The position numbers were made by a program, and so were the translations under genes. The notes under the pieces were generated by a model. It saw only the letters and a list, made by a program, of their open reading frames with translations, ran no database searches and was not told the origin of the DNA. Below are positions 1-8,423 of a stretch of 64,000 nucleotides of DNA, one piece after another (the first letter of the stretch is position 1; every line of letters begins with the position of its first letter). Source of the DNA: Pseudomonadota bacterium (GTDB lineage: Bacteria > Pseudomonadota > Alphaproteobacteria > Rhizobiales > Xanthobacteraceae). The stretch covers positions 124,001 through 188,000 of the forward strand of contig JAEYAW010000013.1 in assembly GCA_023404675.1 (NCBI GenBank). The letters are read 5' to 3'.

Positions 1-23
1 AGCAGTTCGGCGAAACGGTTCAT
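1..23 (-). CDS. ATP-dependent DNA ligase, first codons only (runs off the left edge)
   Basis: A start codon at 23-21 on the minus strand opens a frame reading MNRFAELL to the window edge. It overlaps the stop of the upstream exonuclease gene by 3 bases (ATGA arrangement), a typical coupled start. The opening residues match the usual beginning of the ATP-dependent ligase that accompanies this exonuclease family in ligase-associated DNA damage clusters. Only about 7 residues are visible, so the identity rests on gene context and those few residues. Confidence 0.55.
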
Positions 24-1075
24 GCGCCCTCGCCGGTGCCGGCCGCTGCTGCCTCGGGCGCGTCGTCGGCTTCGTCGTCCTCGTCGCCATAGCCGACCAG
101 ATCGAGCGGCCGGGCGCGCAGCCCCTGCGTGCCGCACCAGTGCACCAGTGCATCCTCCTGCCCGTGCGTGACCCAGATTTCACCCGCGCCGGTCGCGGCG
201 ATGGTCGCGGTCAGGCCGTTCCAGTCGGCATGATCGGAAATCACCAGCGGCAGTTCGATGCCGCGCTGGCGCGCGCGGGCCCGCACGCGCATCCAGCCCG
301 AGGCGAAAGCGGTGACGGGATCGGGAAACCGGCGTGTCCACAGGTCGCTGACTGCGGACGGCGGCGCGAGCGTGATGGTGCCGGCGAGGTCAGCCTTTGC
401 CATGCCCCGCGCGGGGCGAAGATCGCCGAGCGCGATGCCGCGTTCCTGGTAGTAGCGGGTGATTTTGTCCATCGCGCCGTGGAGATAGATCGGCGCGTCG
501 TATCCGGCGGCGCGGATCAGCGCGATGACCCGCTGCGCCTTGCCGAGCGAATACGCGCCGACGAGATGGGCGCGCTCGGGAAACAGTCTGACCGACGAGA
601 GCAGCTTGGCGACCTCGCCCGCGGCGTCGCCGTGCCTGAAAACGGGCAACCCGAACGTCGCCTCGGTGATGAACACGTCGCACGGTACGAGCTCGAACGG
701 CGCGCAGGTCGGGTCCGGGGCGTCCTTGTAGTCGCCCGAGGCGACGATCCGCGTGTCGCCGCAGGTGACGGCGATCTGCGCCGAGCCCAGCACATGCCCG
801 GCCGGATGGAAGCTGACTATGACCTCGCCGAGCGTCAGCGTCTCGCCATACCGGATCGCCTGCGTCGTCCCGGCGAAGCTCTCGCCGTAGCGCAGGCCCA
901 TGATGTCGAGGGTTTCCGGCGTCGCCAGCACCGCGCCGTGCCCGGCGCGCGCGTGATCGGAATGGCCATGCGTGATCAGCGCACGCGCCACCGGCCGGAC
1001 CGGGTCGATGTAAAAATCGCCGGCCCGGCAGAACAGGCCTGCCGGCTCCGGCATCAGGATATCTTGCGGGCGCAT
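20..1075 (-). CDS. Ligase-associated DNA damage response exonuclease (MBL fold)
   Basis: Predicted metallo-beta-lactamase/beta-CASP nuclease of the mRNA 3'-end processing factor-like family, normally encoded with an ATP-dependent ligase, an Lhr-type helicase and the phosphoesterase PdeM. The metal-binding motif HGHSDHA is intact near residue 36, and later GDYKD and SDHADW segments fit the MBL/beta-CASP core. The start at 1075 (MRPQDILMPEP) is preferred over an in-frame start at 1138, because the extra residues lie outside the family core and would overlap the divergent methyltransferase start at 1137. About 351 residues, normal length. The acidic and Ala-rich C-terminal tail is probably disordered. 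The stop overlaps the ligase start. Its helicase and PdeM partners lie 4 kb away on the other strand. Confidence 0.9.
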   Translation of the reverse strand: MRPQDILMPEPAGLFCRAGDFYIDPVRPVARALITHGHSDHARAGHGAVLATPETLDIMGLRYGESFAGTTQAIRYGETLTLGEVIVSFHPAGHVLGSAQIAVTCGDTRIVASGDYKDAPDPTCAPFELVPCDVFITEATFGLPVFRHGDAAGEVAKLLSSVRLFPERAHLVGAYSLGKAQRVIALIRAAGYDAPIYLHGAMDKITRYYQERGIALGDLRPARGMAKADLAGTITLAPPSAVSDLWTRRFPDPVTAFASGWMRVRARARQRGIELPLVISDHADWNGLTATIAATGAGEIWVTHGQEDALVHWCGTQGLRARPLDLVGYGDEDDEADDAPEAAAAGTGEGA

Positions 1076-1136
1076 GAAAGATATATAGGACTGCGATTCG
1101 TTTCTTCGAGGCCATCCGGACCCAAGCTGCAACGCC

Positions 1137-2060
1137 ATGCCCGCGCCCCTGTTCCTGAGTTCCGGCGATCTGATCGCGGACCGCCGCTACGACTTTGCCA
1201 AGGACCTGCAACTGCGCGGCGATCTGATGGCCGCCGCTGACGTGATGGCGCAGGCCGTGGAGCAGGCGCCCGGCTTCGCCTCGGCATGGTTCGCGCTCGG
1301 CGAGATGGAGGAGGAACTCAATCAGCATGGTAGAGCGATTGCCGCCTACCGCGCGGCGCTGGCCGCCGATCCGGAGGATCGGCACGGGGCGACGGTCCGC
1401 CTGATGCGGCTCGGGGCGACGGAACTGACCGCCATGCCACCCGCCTATGTGCGGTCGCTGTTCGATCAGTATGCGCCGCGCTTCGACAAGGCGCTGCGGG
1501 ACGATCTCAACTATCGCGGCCCCGAGCTGCTGCTGAAGGCGGTGTTTGCTGTGTGCCGTGCGCGGCAGCGTCCGGTCAGGTTCGCCCGGATGATCGATCT
1601 TGGCTGCGGAACGGGATTGGCCGGGAAAACCTTTCAGCCGTTCGTCGACGAGATGATCGGCATCGATCTGTCGCCCGGCATGATTGCCCGCGCGGAGCAG
1701 ACCGGACTTTATGCCCGCCTCGACGTGACCGACATGGAGGCCGGACTGTGCGCAGAGCCGGCCGCGTCGGCCGATTTCGTCGTTGCCGCGGATGCGTTCG
1801 TCTATCTCGGCGATCTGACACCGGTTCTGGCGGAAATTTCGCGCGTGCTGCGGCCCGGCGGGCTTCTGGCTTTCACGGTCGAAACCCACACGGCGGAAAA
1901 TGTGATCCTCGGCAACGCGCTGCGCTATGCGCACGGCGAATCTTATATTCGCTCCGCGCTGGTCGCCGCTAGTCTTGCCGTCGTCAGCCTTCAGCATGCA
2001 TCGACGCGCGAGGATCGCGGCGCGGCGGTGCCCGGCCTCGTCGTTGTTGCGGCGCGATAG
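1137..2060 (+). CDS. TPR-containing class I SAM-dependent methyltransferase
   Basis: A 307-residue protein with an N-terminal tetratricopeptide part (about residues 15-85, ASAWFALGEMEEELNQ then AIAAYRAALAADPED) and a C-terminal Rossmann methyltransferase domain. The SAM-binding motif I is MIDLGCGTGLAG near residue 145, followed by GIDLSPGMIARA and, later, EISRVLRPGGLLAF. The family methylates small molecules or proteins; the substrate cannot be told from sequence. It starts 61 bp from the divergent exonuclease gene, so the two share a promoter region. It ends 25 bp before the duplicated leader of the first substrate-binding protein gene. Confidence 0.85.
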   Translation: MPAPLFLSSGDLIADRRYDFAKDLQLRGDLMAAADVMAQAVEQAPGFASAWFALGEMEEELNQHGRAIAAYRAALAADPEDRHGATVRLMRLGATELTAMPPAYVRSLFDQYAPRFDKALRDDLNYRGPELLLKAVFAVCRARQRPVRFARMIDLGCGTGLAGKTFQPFVDEMIGIDLSPGMIARAEQTGLYARLDVTDMEAGLCAEPAASADFVVAADAFVYLGDLTPVLAEISRVLRPGGLLAFTVETHTAENVILGNALRYAHGESYIRSALVAASLAVVSLQHASTREDRGAAVPGLVVVAAR

Positions 2061-2085
2061 CGACTCAACACAAAACGCTTCGCGC

Positions 2086-2178
2086 TGCGACGAAATCGTT
2101 CTTTACAGAGCACCCGACATGCGCTTTGTGACTCGGAACAACGGTCAAATAAGACCGTGTTTCCGAGGAGACGATCAC
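2086..2178 (+). promoter_or_regulatory. Duplicated leader, copy 1, with hairpin
   Basis: This stretch is nearly identical to 3710-3809; both end directly at the GTG of a substrate-binding protein gene. It contains the shared segment TGCGACGAAATCGTTCTTTA, a hairpin with a 6-bp stem (ACGGTC at 2141-2146, GACCGT at 2153-2158, 6-base loop) and a Shine-Dalgarno sequence (GAGGAG around 2165-2170). A TTTACA hexamer at 2102-2107 resembles a -35 box, but no good -10 box sits at the right distance. The hairpin stem differs from copy 2 at two pairs, both compensated. Role unproven. Confidence 0.6.
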
Positions 2179-3423
2179 GTGAGCAGCTTCAAGCCCACCC
2201 GACGCCAGACCCTTGTCTTTGGTGCCAGTGCCTTCGGCGCAAGCGCCGCCCTTCTTGGTCCGGGTCTTTTCACGCCGGCCATCGCTCAGAAGAAGTATGG
2301 CCCGGGGGTGACCGACACCGAGATCAAGATCGGCCAGACCGTTCCTCACTCCGGTCCGGGATCGCTTTACGGCGTTCTCGGCCGCGCCGCGCAGGCCTAT
2401 TTCGACGAGGTGAATGACAGCGGCGGCGTCAACGGCCGCAAGATCAAGTTCATGTCGCTCGACGATGCCTACAGCGCCCCCAAGACGGTGGAAGCCACCC
2501 GGCGTCTGGTCGAGCAGGAGGAAGTGCTGCTGCTGTTCGGCGGCCTCGGGACCGGCGCGCAATCCGCCGTCCAGAAATATCTGAACACCAAAGGTGTTCC
2601 GCAGATTTTGCTCAACACGGGAGCGGGTCGCTGGAACAATCCGAAGGAGTTCAAGTGGACCACGCCCGCCCTGCCGCTCTACCCGACCGAGGGCACGATT
2701 CTCGCCCGGTATCTGGTCAGCGTAAAGCCGGATGCCAAGGTCGCTGTGTTCTATCAGAACGACGAGTTCGGCAGGGACTATATGACCGCCTTCAAGAAGG
2801 TGCTGGCCGACGCCGGCGGCAACGCCAAGGTTGTGGCGGAAGCCTCCTACGATCTCACCGATCCCACGGTCGATTCGCAGCTCATCAATCTGTCGAAATC
2901 CGGGGCGGACGTATTCTTCAATATCTCCACGGGCAAGGCGACGTCGCAGTCCATCCGGAAGGTGTCGGAGCTGGGATGGAAGCCGCTCCACATCGTCGTC
3001 TCGACCTCGGTCGGGCGGTCCATCCTGAACGCCGCGGGCGCCGAGAATGCCAAGGGCATTGTTTCGGTGCAGTACGCCAAGGAGCCGGGCAGCCCGAGGT
3101 GGAAGGACGATCCGGGTATCAAGGCGTTCCATGCGGTGCGCGAAAAGCGCATGGCGAATGTCGATCCGGACAACACGATCGCCCTTCAGGGCTACTCGCA
3201 GGGCGTGACGGTGGTTCACATCCTCAAGCAGTGCGGTGACGAACTGACCCGCGAGAATGTGCTGAAATATGCCACCAACCTGAACGGATTCGCGGCTCCG
3301 ATGTTTTTGCCGGGCATCACCTTCTCGACGACGCCCGACGACTACACGCCGATGAAGAAGCTTTACGTGGGCACGTTCAGCGGCGACGAATGGGATCTCG
3401 CCGGAGACCCGGTGAGCCAGTAA
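2179..3423 (+). CDS. Branched-chain amino acid-type ABC transporter substrate-binding protein, copy 1
   Basis: A 414-residue periplasmic type I ligand-binding protein of the LivK/Leu-Ile-Val family. It begins with a Tat-like signal (TRRQTLVFGASAFGASAALL, cleavage expected near AIAQ). The mature protein opens with the typical segment TDTEIKIGQTVPHSGP and carries SLDDAYSAPKTVEATRRLVE and YQNDEFGRDY. The start is the GTG at 2179, preceded by GAGGAG; an earlier in-frame start at 1927 lies inside the methyltransferase gene. It closely resembles its neighbour at 3810-5039. The signal region has an extra GASAF-like repeat relative to copy 2. No permease or ATPase gene is nearby, so it must work with a distant transporter or as a sensor. 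Ligand unknown; such proteins bind branched-chain amino acids, aromatic acids or amides. Confidence 0.9.
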   Translation: MSSFKPTRRQTLVFGASAFGASAALLGPGLFTPAIAQKKYGPGVTDTEIKIGQTVPHSGPGSLYGVLGRAAQAYFDEVNDSGGVNGRKIKFMSLDDAYSAPKTVEATRRLVEQEEVLLLFGGLGTGAQSAVQKYLNTKGVPQILLNTGAGRWNNPKEFKWTTPALPLYPTEGTILARYLVSVKPDAKVAVFYQNDEFGRDYMTAFKKVLADAGGNAKVVAEASYDLTDPTVDSQLINLSKSGADVFFNISTGKATSQSIRKVSELGWKPLHIVVSTSVGRSILNAAGAENAKGIVSVQYAKEPGSPRWKDDPGIKAFHAVREKRMANVDPDNTIALQGYSQGVTVVHILKQCGDELTRENVLKYATNLNGFAAPMFLPGITFSTTPDDYTPMKKLYVGTFSGDEWDLAGDPVSQ

Positions 3424-3709
3424 GGCAAGCGGGCCTGTCACGCGCAGCAGGGGCGGGAGCCCGCCCTTGCCGCGCGGACGACCAGCGTTAGCCCGCGGTT
3501 CAGTTTGTTTCGTCGAGACCGGCGGCGGCATGACGGATTGCTGGCATGCGCCACATTCCGTGCATTGAGAATCTGCTGTGAGCAACGTACCGGCACGCAT
3601 GACACGACGCGGCCGCAAACACTGGCGTTGAGTGCAGGCATCGCTGCGTCGCAATGTGCGATCGCCTCGTTACGGCGTTGTTTCGGCGGCTCAAGGTTGC
3701 GCCCGAGGG
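3424..3709. other. Intergenic spacer between the two substrate-binding protein genes
   Basis: This 286-base stretch has no convincing gene. Its start can fold into a nested hairpin: outer arms GGCAAG (3424-3429) and CTTGCC (3466-3471), inner arms GGGCGG (3451-3456) and CCGCCC (3461-3466). No T-run follows, so it is at best a weak terminator or an mRNA-stabilising structure for copy 1. The rest shows no feature I can name. The duplicated leader of copy 2 begins at 3710. Confidence 0.4.
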
Positions 3710-3809
3710 TGCGACGAAATCGTTCTTTACAGGGCGACGGACATGCGCTTTGTGACTCGGAACAGCAGTCAAACAAAAAATAAGACTGCGTTTTCGAGGA
3801 GACGACCAC
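3710..3809 (+). promoter_or_regulatory. Duplicated leader, copy 2, with hairpin
   Basis: Second copy of the leader at 2086-2178, 7 bases longer because the hairpin loop is expanded. The stem is GCAGTC (3765-3770) with GACTGC (3784-3789) around a 13-base A-rich loop. Compared with copy 1, pair 1 changes from A-T to G-C and pair 3 from G-C to A-T, each with the matching change on the other arm. A Shine-Dalgarno (GAGGAG near 3795-3801) precedes the GTG at 3810. The covariation argues that the structure is functional. Whether it affects translation, mRNA decay or termination is not visible. Confidence 0.6.
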
Positions 3810-5039
3810 GTGAGCAGCTTCAAGCCCTCCCGACGCCAGACCCTTGTCTTCGGCGCCAGCGCAGCCCTTGTCGGCCCCGGCCTTTTCACGCCCGCCATCG
3901 CGCAGAAGAAATATGGTCCCGGTGCGTCGGAGACCGAGATCAAGCTCGGCCAGACCGTGCCGCATTCCGGGCCCGGTTCGCTGTATGGCGTGCTCGGGCG
4001 TATCGGCGAAGCGTATTTTCAAATGCTGAACGAGCAGGGCGGCATCAACGGTCGCAAGATCAAATTCATGTCGCTGGACGATGCCTATTCTGCGCCGAAG
4101 GCGGTGGAGGCCACGCGCCGGCTTGTCGAGCAGGACGAAGTGCTGGCGCTTTACGGCTCGCTTGGCACCGCGCCGCAGACCGCCGTTCACAAGTATCTGA
4201 ACGCCAAGGGTGTCCCGCAGCTCTTGTTGAACACGGGCGCATCGAAATGGAACGATCCGACCCGGTTTAAATGGACAATGGCGGGATTGCCGCTGTATCC
4301 GACCGAGGCGCGCGTTCTCGCCAGGCATGTCGTCAGCGTTCGACCGGAGGCCAGGGTCGCGATCCTCTATCAGAACGACGATTTCGGCCGCGACTTCCTC
4401 GGTCCCTTCAAGGAGGTGCTGGAGAAGGCCGGCGGAAAGGCCAAGGTCATCGCCGAAATCTCCTACGACCTGACCGACCCGACCATCGATTCGCAGCTCA
4501 TCAATTTGTCGAAGTCGGGCGCCGATGTTTTCTATAACATCACCACGGGCAAGGCGACGTCGCAGTCCATCCGCAAGGTGGCCGAGATCGGCTGGAAGCC
4601 GCTGCACCTGCTGTCGGCGGGCTCGACCGGACGCTCGATCCTCAACGCGGCGGGCCTCGAGAACTGCAACGGCATTGTGGCGATCCGCTACGCCAAGGAA
4701 GTCGGCGTGCCCCGTTTCCTCAACGACAAGGACGTTCTGGGATTCGAGGATTTGCGCAAGAAGTACACCCCGACCATCGATCAGGACAACACCATCGCCT
4801 ATGCGGGTTATGGTCAGGCGGTGACGATGGCGGAAATCCTGCGCCGCTGCGGCGACGAACTGACTCGGGAGAACGTGCTCAGGCAGGCGCAGACGCTGGC
4901 CGGATTCCATTCGCCCTACATGCTGGACGGCGTGACCTACAGCTATACGGCGACCGACTACACCCCGATGAAGACGCTCTTCATCTCCGAGTTCAACGGC
5001 AAGGACTGGGACATCTCCGACAAGCCGGTGACCGAATAG
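3810..5039 (+). CDS. Branched-chain amino acid-type ABC transporter substrate-binding protein, copy 2
   Basis: A 409-residue paralogue of the gene at 2179-3423, with the same opening VSSFKPSRRQTLVFGAS, a Tat-like twin-arginine signal and the same fold (SETEIKLGQTVPHSGP, SLDDAYSAPKAVEATRRLVE, YQNDDFGRDF). It begins at a GTG with a Shine-Dalgarno inside the duplicated leader. The paralogues differ in the C-terminal lobe (LRKKYTPTIDQDNTIAYAGY here, VREKRMANVDPDNTIALQGY in copy 1), so ligand preference may have diverged. It is followed by a strong intrinsic terminator. There are no transporter membrane components nearby. Confidence 0.9.
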   Translation: MSSFKPSRRQTLVFGASAALVGPGLFTPAIAQKKYGPGASETEIKLGQTVPHSGPGSLYGVLGRIGEAYFQMLNEQGGINGRKIKFMSLDDAYSAPKAVEATRRLVEQDEVLALYGSLGTAPQTAVHKYLNAKGVPQLLLNTGASKWNDPTRFKWTMAGLPLYPTEARVLARHVVSVRPEARVAILYQNDDFGRDFLGPFKEVLEKAGGKAKVIAEISYDLTDPTIDSQLINLSKSGADVFYNITTGKATSQSIRKVAEIGWKPLHLLSAGSTGRSILNAAGLENCNGIVAIRYAKEVGVPRFLNDKDVLGFEDLRKKYTPTIDQDNTIAYAGYGQAVTMAEILRRCGDELTRENVLRQAQTLAGFHSPYMLDGVTYSYTATDYTPMKTLFISEFNGKDWDISDKPVTE

Positions 5040-5066
5040 TCCGTTGGTATTGGGACAGGATGTCTG

Positions 5067-5094
5067 AAATGGCCGGGTCCGCCCGGCCATTTTT
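5067..5094 (+). terminator. Rho-independent terminator after copy 2
   Basis: An 11-bp perfect stem (5067-5077 with 5082-5092, core ATGGCCGGG and CCCGGCCAT) with loop TCCG and a T-run at 5090-5094. It lies 27 bases after the substrate-binding protein stop and isolates it from the helicase gene at 5129. Confidence 0.85.
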
Positions 5095-5128
5095 CTGAAG
5101 GCGATCGCCCTCGACCTGTGACCTGCGA

Positions 5129-7663
5129 ATGACTACCTTGCTCAAGGTGTCCGCCGCTCCTCCGTCACAGCTCCCCGGTTCCTTTGCCCGCTGGTTCGCC
5201 GCGCGGGGCTGGTCGCCGCGCGCGCATCAGCTCGCCCTGCTGCAGAAGGCGCGCGAGGGCCGCTCGGCGCTGCTGATCGCGCCGACCGGTGCGGGCAAGA
5301 CGCTGGCGGGATTCCTGCCGACGCTGGTCGAACTCGGTGAGCCCGGCTCGCTGCGGGTCCCAAAACAAACGCGCGGCCTGCATACGCTCTACATCTCTCC
5401 GCTGAAGGCGCTTGCGGTCGATATCGCCCGCAATCTGGAGCAGCCGATCGCCGATATGGATCTGCCGATCCGCGTCGAGACGCGGACCGGCGACACGCCC
5501 GTCTCGCGCCGCCAGCGCCAGCGCCGCCATCCGCCGGACGTGCTGCTGACGACGCCGGAGCAACTGGCGCTGCTGCTGGCCTCGTCCGACGCGCCCTATC
5601 TGTTCGCCTCGCTGCGTCGGATCGTGCTTGACGAACTGCACGCGCTGATGACGTCCAAGCGCGGTGACCTGCTGTCGCTGGCGCTGGCGCGGCTGTTCCG
5701 GCTCGCGCCCGGCGTGATGACGACCGGACTTTCGGCGACGGTGGCGGAGCCGGACGACCTGCGCCGCTTTCTGGTGCCGCAGCCGCCCGGCGCAGCGCGG
5801 CTCGCCGATCTGGTGATCGCGGACGCCGGCGCGCAGCCCATCGTCGAGATGCTGGACACCCGCGAGCGGCTGCCGTGGGCGGGACATTCCGCCCGCCATG
5901 CGCTGGGCGAGATCTACGATCTGATCCGCCGCAACAAGACCACGCTGGTGTTCGTCAACACCCGCAGCCAGGCCGAGATGCTGTTTCAGGATCTGTGGCG
6001 GATCAACGACGACAACCTTGCCATCGCGCTGCATCACGGCTCGCTGGATGTCGCGCAGCGCCGCAAGGTGGAGCAGGCCATGGCGGCCGGGCGGCTGCGC
6101 GGCGTGGTCTGCACCTCCTCGCTCGATCTCGGCATCGACTGGGGCGATGTCGATCTCGTCGTCAATGTCGGCGCGCCGAAGGGATCGTCGCGCCTGATGC
6201 AGCGGATCGGCCGCGCCAATCACCGGCTGGACGAGCCCTCGCGCGCGGTGCTGGTGCCCGCCAATCGCTTCGAGGTTCTGGAATGCAGCGTGGCCATCGA
6301 GGCGGTGGCGGAGAACGCGCAGGACACCCCGCCGCTGCGCACCGGCGCGCTCGACGTGCTGGCGCAACACGTGCTCGGCTGTGCCTGCGGCGAGCCGTTT
6401 CTCGCCGACGAGCTTTACAAGGAAATCACCAGCGCCGCGCCCTATGCGGAGCTGCCCCGCGCCGACTTCGACGATGTGATCGATTTCGTCGCGACCGGAG
6501 GCTACGCGCTGAAGACCTATGAGCGTTTCGCCCGCATCCGGCAGGACAAGGACGGCCGCTGGCGCGTCGCCAATCCGAAAGTGCGCCAGCAGTACCGGCT
6601 CAATGTCGGCACCATCGTCGAGGAGGCGATGCTGAAGGTGAAGCTGGTGCGCTCGCGCGCGGGCGGCACGGGCGCGACCGGGCCCATCGCCCGCATGGGG
6701 CGGATGCTCGGCGAGATCGAGGAATATTTCATCGAGGGTCTGGTGCCCGGCGACACCTTCGTGTTCGGCGGCGAGGTGGTGCGTTACGAGGCGCTGATGG
6801 AAGATCAGGTCTATGTCTCGCGCGCCCATGACGCGGATGCGCGGGTGCCGTCCTATATGGGCGGCAAGTTTCCGCTCTCCACCTATCTTGCATCGCGCGT
6901 GCGCCATCTGCTGGCGGACCGGCGGGCGTGGGCGGGATTGCCCGATCAGGTGCGCGAGTGGCTGTCGCTGCAGGCGGATTTTTCCCGCGTGCCGAAAGAG
7001 CGGGAGCTCGTGGTCGAGACCTTTCCCCGCGCCGACAAGTTCTATCTCGTCTGCTATCCGTTCGAGGGACGGCTCGCGCACCAGACGCTGGGCATGCTGC
7101 TGACCCGGCGGCTGGAGCGTGCGCGGGCGCGGCCGCTCGGCTTCGTCGCCAACGAATACGCGCTGGCGATCTGGGGGCTGGGCGACCTCTCCGCGATGAT
7201 CCGGCAGGGGCGGGTGGATCTGTCCGCGCTGTTCAGCGCGGACATGCTGGGCGACGATCTCGAAGCCTGGCTTGCGGAATCGGCCCTGATGAAGCGCACC
7301 TTCCGGAACTGCGCGCTGATTTCGGGTCTCATTCCGCGGCGCTTCACCGCCGAGGAGAAAAGCCGCAGGCAAGTGCTGTTCTCGACCGATCTGGTCTACG
7401 ACGTGCTCCGTCGGCATCAGCCGGACCACCTGCTGCTGCGCGCCGCGCGGGCGGATGCGGCGACAGGCCTGCTCGATCTGCGTCGGCTCGGCGACATGCT
7501 CTCGCGCAGCCGGGGGCGAATCAGTCACAAAGCGCTGGAGAGGGTTTCTCCGCTGGCGGTGCCGGTGATGCTGGAAATCGGCCGCGAGGCGGTTTATGGC
7601 GAGGCATCGGATGCGCTTCTGGCCGAGGCCGCCGAGGAACTCGTAAGGGAAGCAACAAGCTAG
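5129..7663 (+). CDS. Ligase-associated DNA damage response DEXH-box helicase (Lhr family)
   Basis: An 844-residue superfamily 2 helicase of the bacterial Lhr-core type. Walker A is APTGAGKT near residue 50, motif II is DELH (IVLDELHALM), and motif VI is QRIGRANHR, with a C-terminal Lhr winged-helix and beta-barrel region. Lhr-core enzymes are ATP-dependent 3'-5' DNA translocases and RNA:DNA helicases linked to DNA damage tolerance. The length is normal for the ligase-associated form, much shorter than full-length E. coli-type Lhr. It is followed after 14 bases by pdeM, so the two form an operon. Exonuclease and ligase partners are at the left edge, separated by the methyltransferase and the two binding proteins. 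Confidence 0.93.
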   Translation: MTTLLKVSAAPPSQLPGSFARWFAARGWSPRAHQLALLQKAREGRSALLIAPTGAGKTLAGFLPTLVELGEPGSLRVPKQTRGLHTLYISPLKALAVDIARNLEQPIADMDLPIRVETRTGDTPVSRRQRQRRHPPDVLLTTPEQLALLLASSDAPYLFASLRRIVLDELHALMTSKRGDLLSLALARLFRLAPGVMTTGLSATVAEPDDLRRFLVPQPPGAARLADLVIADAGAQPIVEMLDTRERLPWAGHSARHALGEIYDLIRRNKTTLVFVNTRSQAEMLFQDLWRINDDNLAIALHHGSLDVAQRRKVEQAMAAGRLRGVVCTSSLDLGIDWGDVDLVVNVGAPKGSSRLMQRIGRANHRLDEPSRAVLVPANRFEVLECSVAIEAVAENAQDTPPLRTGALDVLAQHVLGCACGEPFLADELYKEITSAAPYAELPRADFDDVIDFVATGGYALKTYERFARIRQDKDGRWRVANPKVRQQYRLNVGTIVEEAMLKVKLVRSRAGGTGATGPIARMGRMLGEIEEYFIEGLVPGDTFVFGGEVVRYEALMEDQVYVSRAHDADARVPSYMGGKFPLSTYLASRVRHLLADRRAWAGLPDQVREWLSLQADFSRVPKERELVVETFPRADKFYLVCYPFEGRLAHQTLGMLLTRRLERARARPLGFVANEYALAIWGLGDLSAMIRQGRVDLSALFSADMLGDDLEAWLAESALMKRTFRNCALISGLIPRRFTAEEKSRRQVLFSTDLVYDVLRRHQPDHLLLRAARADAATGLLDLRRLGDMLSRSRGRISHKALERVSPLAVPVMLEIGREAVYGEASDALLAEAAEELVREATS

Positions 7664-7677
7664 GTCAGCGACGGGCC

Positions 7678-8370
7678 GTGCGAACTCCGCTCAACCAGAC
7701 ACAGGACGTCACGCTCGCCGTGGCCGGAACCGCGTTCGTGGCCGATCTGTCCGGCGCGATGATCTGGACGGATGAACGGCTGCTGGTGGTGTCCGATCTG
7801 CATCTGGAGAAGGGATCGAGCTTCGCGGCCCGCAACGTGCTGCTGCCGCCCTACGACACGGTGGCGACGCTGGCGCGGCTCGCGGCGGTGATCGCCCGCT
7901 ACAACCCCCGCACCGTTATTGCGCTGGGCGACAGCTTCCACGACGGCGAGGCGCACGGACGGCTGCCGCCCGCCGAGCGCGACGCCATCGCGGCGCTTCA
8001 GCGCGGCCGCAACTGGATCTGGATCGCTGGCAACCACGATCCTGATCTGCCGCGCGAGGCCGGCGGCACGGTGGCCAGCGAACTGGCGCTGGGCGACATC
8101 GTGTTCCGGCACGAGCCGACCGGCGCGCCGGGGGAGATCGCGGGGCATCTTCATCCGAAGGCGCGGATCAGCGCGCGGGGCCGGCTGCTCGACCGGCGCT
8201 GCTTCGCCAGCGACGGGGCGCGCGCGATCATGCCGGCATTCGGGGCCTATGCCGGCGGCCTCAGCATTCGTCACCGCGCCTTCTCGCGGTTCTTTACAAT
8301 GCAGGCGTTGACCGCCCATGTGATGGGCGATCATCGTCTCTATGCGATTGCCGCTATGCGGTGTTGCTGA
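7678..8370 (+). CDS. pdeM: Ligase-associated DNA damage response endonuclease PdeM
   Basis: A calcineurin-like metallophosphoesterase of about 230 residues. All metal-binding blocks are present: SDLHLEKGSSF, GDSFHD, GNHDP and GHLHPKA. The family is Mn-dependent and encoded with Lhr-type helicase, MBL exonuclease and ligase. The start is taken as the GTG at 7678, 14 bases after the helicase stop; the same frame is open further upstream inside the helicase gene, but that part has no homologous character. The C-terminal residues after FSRFFTM are not typical of the core and may be a lineage-specific tail. Confidence 0.88.
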   Translation: MRTPLNQTQDVTLAVAGTAFVADLSGAMIWTDERLLVVSDLHLEKGSSFAARNVLLPPYDTVATLARLAAVIARYNPRTVIALGDSFHDGEAHGRLPPAERDAIAALQRGRNWIWIAGNHDPDLPREAGGTVASELALGDIVFRHEPTGAPGEIAGHLHPKARISARGRLLDRRCFASDGARAIMPAFGAYAGGLSIRHRAFSRFFTMQALTAHVMGDHRLYAIAAMRCC

Positions 8371-8423
8371 ACGGCCGGGACGCGTGACCGGCCAAACGAG
8401 GTTCGCGGGGGCTGGCAGTTCGC

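Noticed and set aside
2102..2130. Sigma-70 promoter in the duplicated binding-protein leaders
   Set aside because: TTTACA is conserved in both copies, but the hexamer at 17-base spacing (TTTGTG) is a poor -10, so I list it only as part of the leader.
2179..5039. A complete ABC transporter operon
   Set aside because: No permease or ATPase gene is adjacent on either side.
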